A DNA stretch of 32,422 nucleotides. Source: a virus. Location: the IMG/VR virus record IMGVR_UViG_3300022858_000100, positions 1 through 32,422 of that record. One strand, 5' to 3'. Below, in pieces: positions 30,621-32,422 of the stretch (the first letter of the stretch is position 1; each line of letters begins with the position of its first letter). Below the pieces are notes generated by a model. It was given only the letters and a program-made list of their open reading frames with translations, was not told where the DNA came from and did no database searches. Made by a program: the position numbers and the translations under genes.

Positions 30621-31229
30621 ATGGAAATAAAAGACACAGCAGAGATAAAAGGAATTCATACTTTGACCTTATGCAAAGCGACAAGTGAGGTAGCTCAAAA
30701 AACCCAGGAAATGATTGAGGATGTGAGAATAAGAAGGGAGCTTTTGATGAAAATAGGAGGCAATATCAAAGAGGAATTACGCACTCTCTGGGAGGAATAC
30801 CGGTATTTGGTTGGTATATTGCATAAGTATTTTAAAACACAAGAATTTGTTGTTGAGAATATAACCACAACAGTCGGGAGAAGCGTTTTAGCTCAAAGAT
30901 TGGGCGGAGATGTCACTTACACCGGAACAGTCGACTACACAGCCCTCGGTGATGATAATACTGGCGAGGTGGTCGGTGATGCAACGCTTGGAAATGAAGT
31001 TTATAGGAAGGCTTTGAGTAGCGGAACAGATGCGAGCAATATTGCTTATCTCGAAACTTTCTTCACAGCCGCAGAGGACGCGGACACTTACGAGGAATAT
31101 GGAATGTATATTGATGGTGCTGCCGGCGCAGATACCGGGCAATTATTTAATAGATTTACTCAAACAATCACAAAATCGAATGTTGAAACTTTGAATGTTC
31201 AAAGCGTGGTGACCTTCCAGAACAGCTAA
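30621..31229 (+). CDS. Tail fibre/appendage protein
   Basis: A 202-residue protein. The N-terminal 80 residues are helical and charged, likely a coiled coil. The rest has the pattern of short fibre proteins: YTALGDDNTGEVVGDATLGNEVYRKAL in parts, EEYGMYIDG, QLFNRFTQTITKS, then NVQSVVTFQN. These occur next to fibre genes in many siphoviruses. TAAC is 8 nt before the ATG. It probably links the tail tip to the fibre encoded at 31851. Confidence 0.65.
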   Translation: MEIKDTAEIKGIHTLTLCKATSEVAQKTQEMIEDVRIRRELLMKIGGNIKEELRTLWEEYRYLVGILHKYFKTQEFVVENITTTVGRSVLAQRLGGDVTYTGTVDYTALGDDNTGEVVGDATLGNEVYRKALSSGTDASNIAYLETFFTAAEDADTYEEYGMYIDGAAGADTGQLFNRFTQTITKSNVETLNVQSVVTFQNS

Positions 31230-31245
31230 AACATAACAATATGTA

Positions 31246-31839
31246 ATGTCAAGAAGTATAAACGAATTAGGCAATGTCTATGGGAAGCTAGTGGTGACGG
31301 CTGATGGGGATGTTAATAACAGACGACAGCATTTTTGGATATGTGAGTGTGAATGTGGAAGTATGACAAAAGTTTATGGTGGACACTTGAGAGCTGGCAA
31401 TACAAAATCTTGTGGTTGCCAAAAAGGAAATAAAAAACATGGAATGCGTAAAAAAAGAATATATACGATTTTTAAAGGTGTTGAGCAAAGATGTAATAAC
31501 CCCAAACAACCTGCTTATAAAGATTATGGTGGTCGTGGAATAAAATGCGAATGGAATACTTTTCAAGAGTTTTACAATGATATGAAGGAGGGTTATAGCG
31601 ACAAACTGTCGATTGACCGGACAGATAATGATGGAAATTATTGCAAAGAAAATTGTCGATGGGCGACTCCCGAGCAACAGGCTAACAACAGTCGTCATTG
31701 CAGATACTTGACTCACAAAGGAAAAACCCAGAGTGTATCAGATTGGGCGAGAGAATTGGGGGTAAATTATTGGACTTTGATTAGGAGAATCCACAGGGGG
31801 TGGTCTACGGAAAGAGCTTTACAATTTAAAGACGCATAA
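31246..31839 (+). CDS. HNH/AP2-type homing endonuclease-like protein
   Basis: A 197-residue free-standing endonuclease-like protein, not a tail component. It has a CECECG...SCGC cysteine cluster (residues 33-58), YGGRGI near 94-99, DRTDNDGNY (124-132), NCRWAT (136-141) with Q144 and N147, and a C-terminal helix-turn-helix (VSDWARELGVNYWTLIRRI, about 163-185). This set is typical of phage HNH proteins with a DNA-binding module. It is inserted between two tail fibre genes, suggesting a mobile gene. TAAC is 8 nt upstream of the chosen ATG. An ATG 5 nt earlier is followed at once by a stop. Confidence 0.8.
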   Translation: MSRSINELGNVYGKLVVTADGDVNNRRQHFWICECECGSMTKVYGGHLRAGNTKSCGCQKGNKKHGMRKKRIYTIFKGVEQRCNNPKQPAYKDYGGRGIKCEWNTFQEFYNDMKEGYSDKLSIDRTDNDGNYCKENCRWATPEQQANNSRHCRYLTHKGKTQSVSDWARELGVNYWTLIRRIHRGWSTERALQFKDA

Positions 31840-31850
31840 CAAAATAAAAT

Positions 31851-32422
31851 ATGGCTGACTTATTAGCAAATTCAACAGTAGTCGCGGCGAATCAAACTAT
31901 CACCGCCGCAGAAAGAAACGCTTTAAGACTCGACATGCTCGAGCAAGCTGGCGAATACCGTGATTCAACGGGGGCGGCAGACGCTTATGTTGTGGCTGAC
32001 GCTGCGCAAATAGTTTCACTACAAGAGGGGCAGATTGTGATTTTCAATGCAAACTTTGAAAATGGTGGCGCATCAACTTTGAACTTTGGGGCTTTCGGGG
32101 CTAAATCAATCAAGAAAAATAATAATATAGATGTCGAGGCTGGGGATATAGAGGCGGGGCAAATCGTAATTTGTAGATATGATGGCACTAATATGCAGAT
32201 GTTGACTCCTACCGCTTCTCAAATGTCTACCGCTAACTCGGACACCCTCGTGGGGGCTGGCGATGCGGATGCTTTACACACGCACGACACGCTCAAGACG
32301 CTGACTAATTGCGGACAGGGGGTGAGAGCGTCAGCAACCGCAACAGGGACAGAGAATATTGCACATGGTTTAAGTGGAATTCCTAAACAAATCTTGTTTT
32401 TTGCGGTCAATGGTACGAACGG
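31851..32422 (+). CDS. Tail fibre/receptor-binding protein, N-terminal part (3' truncated)
   Basis: 190 complete codons are present before the window ends. It starts MADLLANSTVVAANQTITAAERN, an attachment-type helix, followed by beta segments (GQIVIFNANFENGGASTLNFG), the short linker motif ANSDTLVGAGDADALHTHDTLK found in phage fibres, and the opening strand of a tip domain (AHGLSGIPKQILFFAVNG). The tip's remaining strands match the fragment at 3-113. TAAC is 10 nt upstream. It probably binds the host receptor (inferred). Confidence 0.7.
   Translation, partial: MADLLANSTVVAANQTITAAERNALRLDMLEQAGEYRDSTGAADAYVVADAAQIVSLQEGQIVIFNANFENGGASTLNFGAFGAKSIKKNNNIDVEAGDIEAGQIVICRYDGTNMQMLTPTASQMSTANSDTLVGAGDADALHTHDTLKTLTNCGQGVRASATATGTENIAHGLSGIPKQILFFAVNGTN

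Noticed and set aside
1-32422. tRNA genes, CRISPR arrays, insertion sequences, terminal repeats
   Set aside because: Looked for cloverleaf arms, regularly spaced repeats, transposase motifs and matching window ends. None was seen by eye.

Overview
The window is a dense, all-plus-strand block of tailed-phage genes with siphovirus architecture. No ribosomal, tRNA or CRISPR sequence was seen, and no integrase or repressor, so nothing supports a temperate lifestyle. The host is not identifiable. Promoter-like sites resemble the bacterial sigma-70 type (TTGNNN / TATAAT, often with an extended -10). Shine-Dalgarno sequences are almost absent: about 31 of about 52 starts instead carry TAAC exactly 8-12 nt before the ATG, which argues for a host with non-Shine-Dalgarno translation initiation.

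Layout. (1) 1-1480: the 3' end of a tail-fibre gene, a papain-like cysteine peptidase, an M23 zinc endopeptidase (likely endolysin) and a strong terminator. (2) 1555-2411: small membrane and zinc-ribbon proteins, then a promoter and a 42-bp near-palindrome. (3) 2412-6600: a Bet/RecT annealase, a Gp157-like protein, small unknowns, a helix-turn-helix protein and a DUF4373-type replication protein whose gene contains iteron-like repeats (putative origin). (4) 6618-10032: an accessory region of short zinc-binding and unknown proteins with duplicated leader sequences, and one protein with a 21-unit, 12-nt tandem repeat. (5) 10036-16524: packaging and head genes (small and large terminase, portal, MuF-like, prohead protease with a nested probable scaffold, HK97-fold capsid). 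(6) 16601-22969: minor structural proteins, a 1414-residue repetitive protein with a clear Sec signal peptide, then a run of exported or membrane proteins including a holin-like one. (7) 22976-32422: head-tail connectors, tail terminator, tail tube, frameshifted tail chaperone, a short tape measure, distal tail/hub, fibre-like proteins, an HNH-type endonuclease, and the start of a tail-fibre gene that runs off the right edge.

The truncated fibre N-terminus at the right end and the truncated fibre C-terminus at the left end fit one protein, so the window is probably most of a circularly permuted genome of about 32.5 kb cut inside this gene. The late operon would then run from about 10.0 kb through the tail genes, across the ends, to the terminator at 1451-1480. 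The early/replication operon would start at the promoter near 2051.

The least expected observations are the TAAC start signal, the nested scaffold start revealed by that signal, a hairpin-loop pseudoknot at 21867-21917, a CTT TGA (+1 frameshift-type) junction before the small terminase, the binary-switch tandem repeat, the duplicated leader cassettes, and the secreted giant protein lying inside the head-to-tail gene order.
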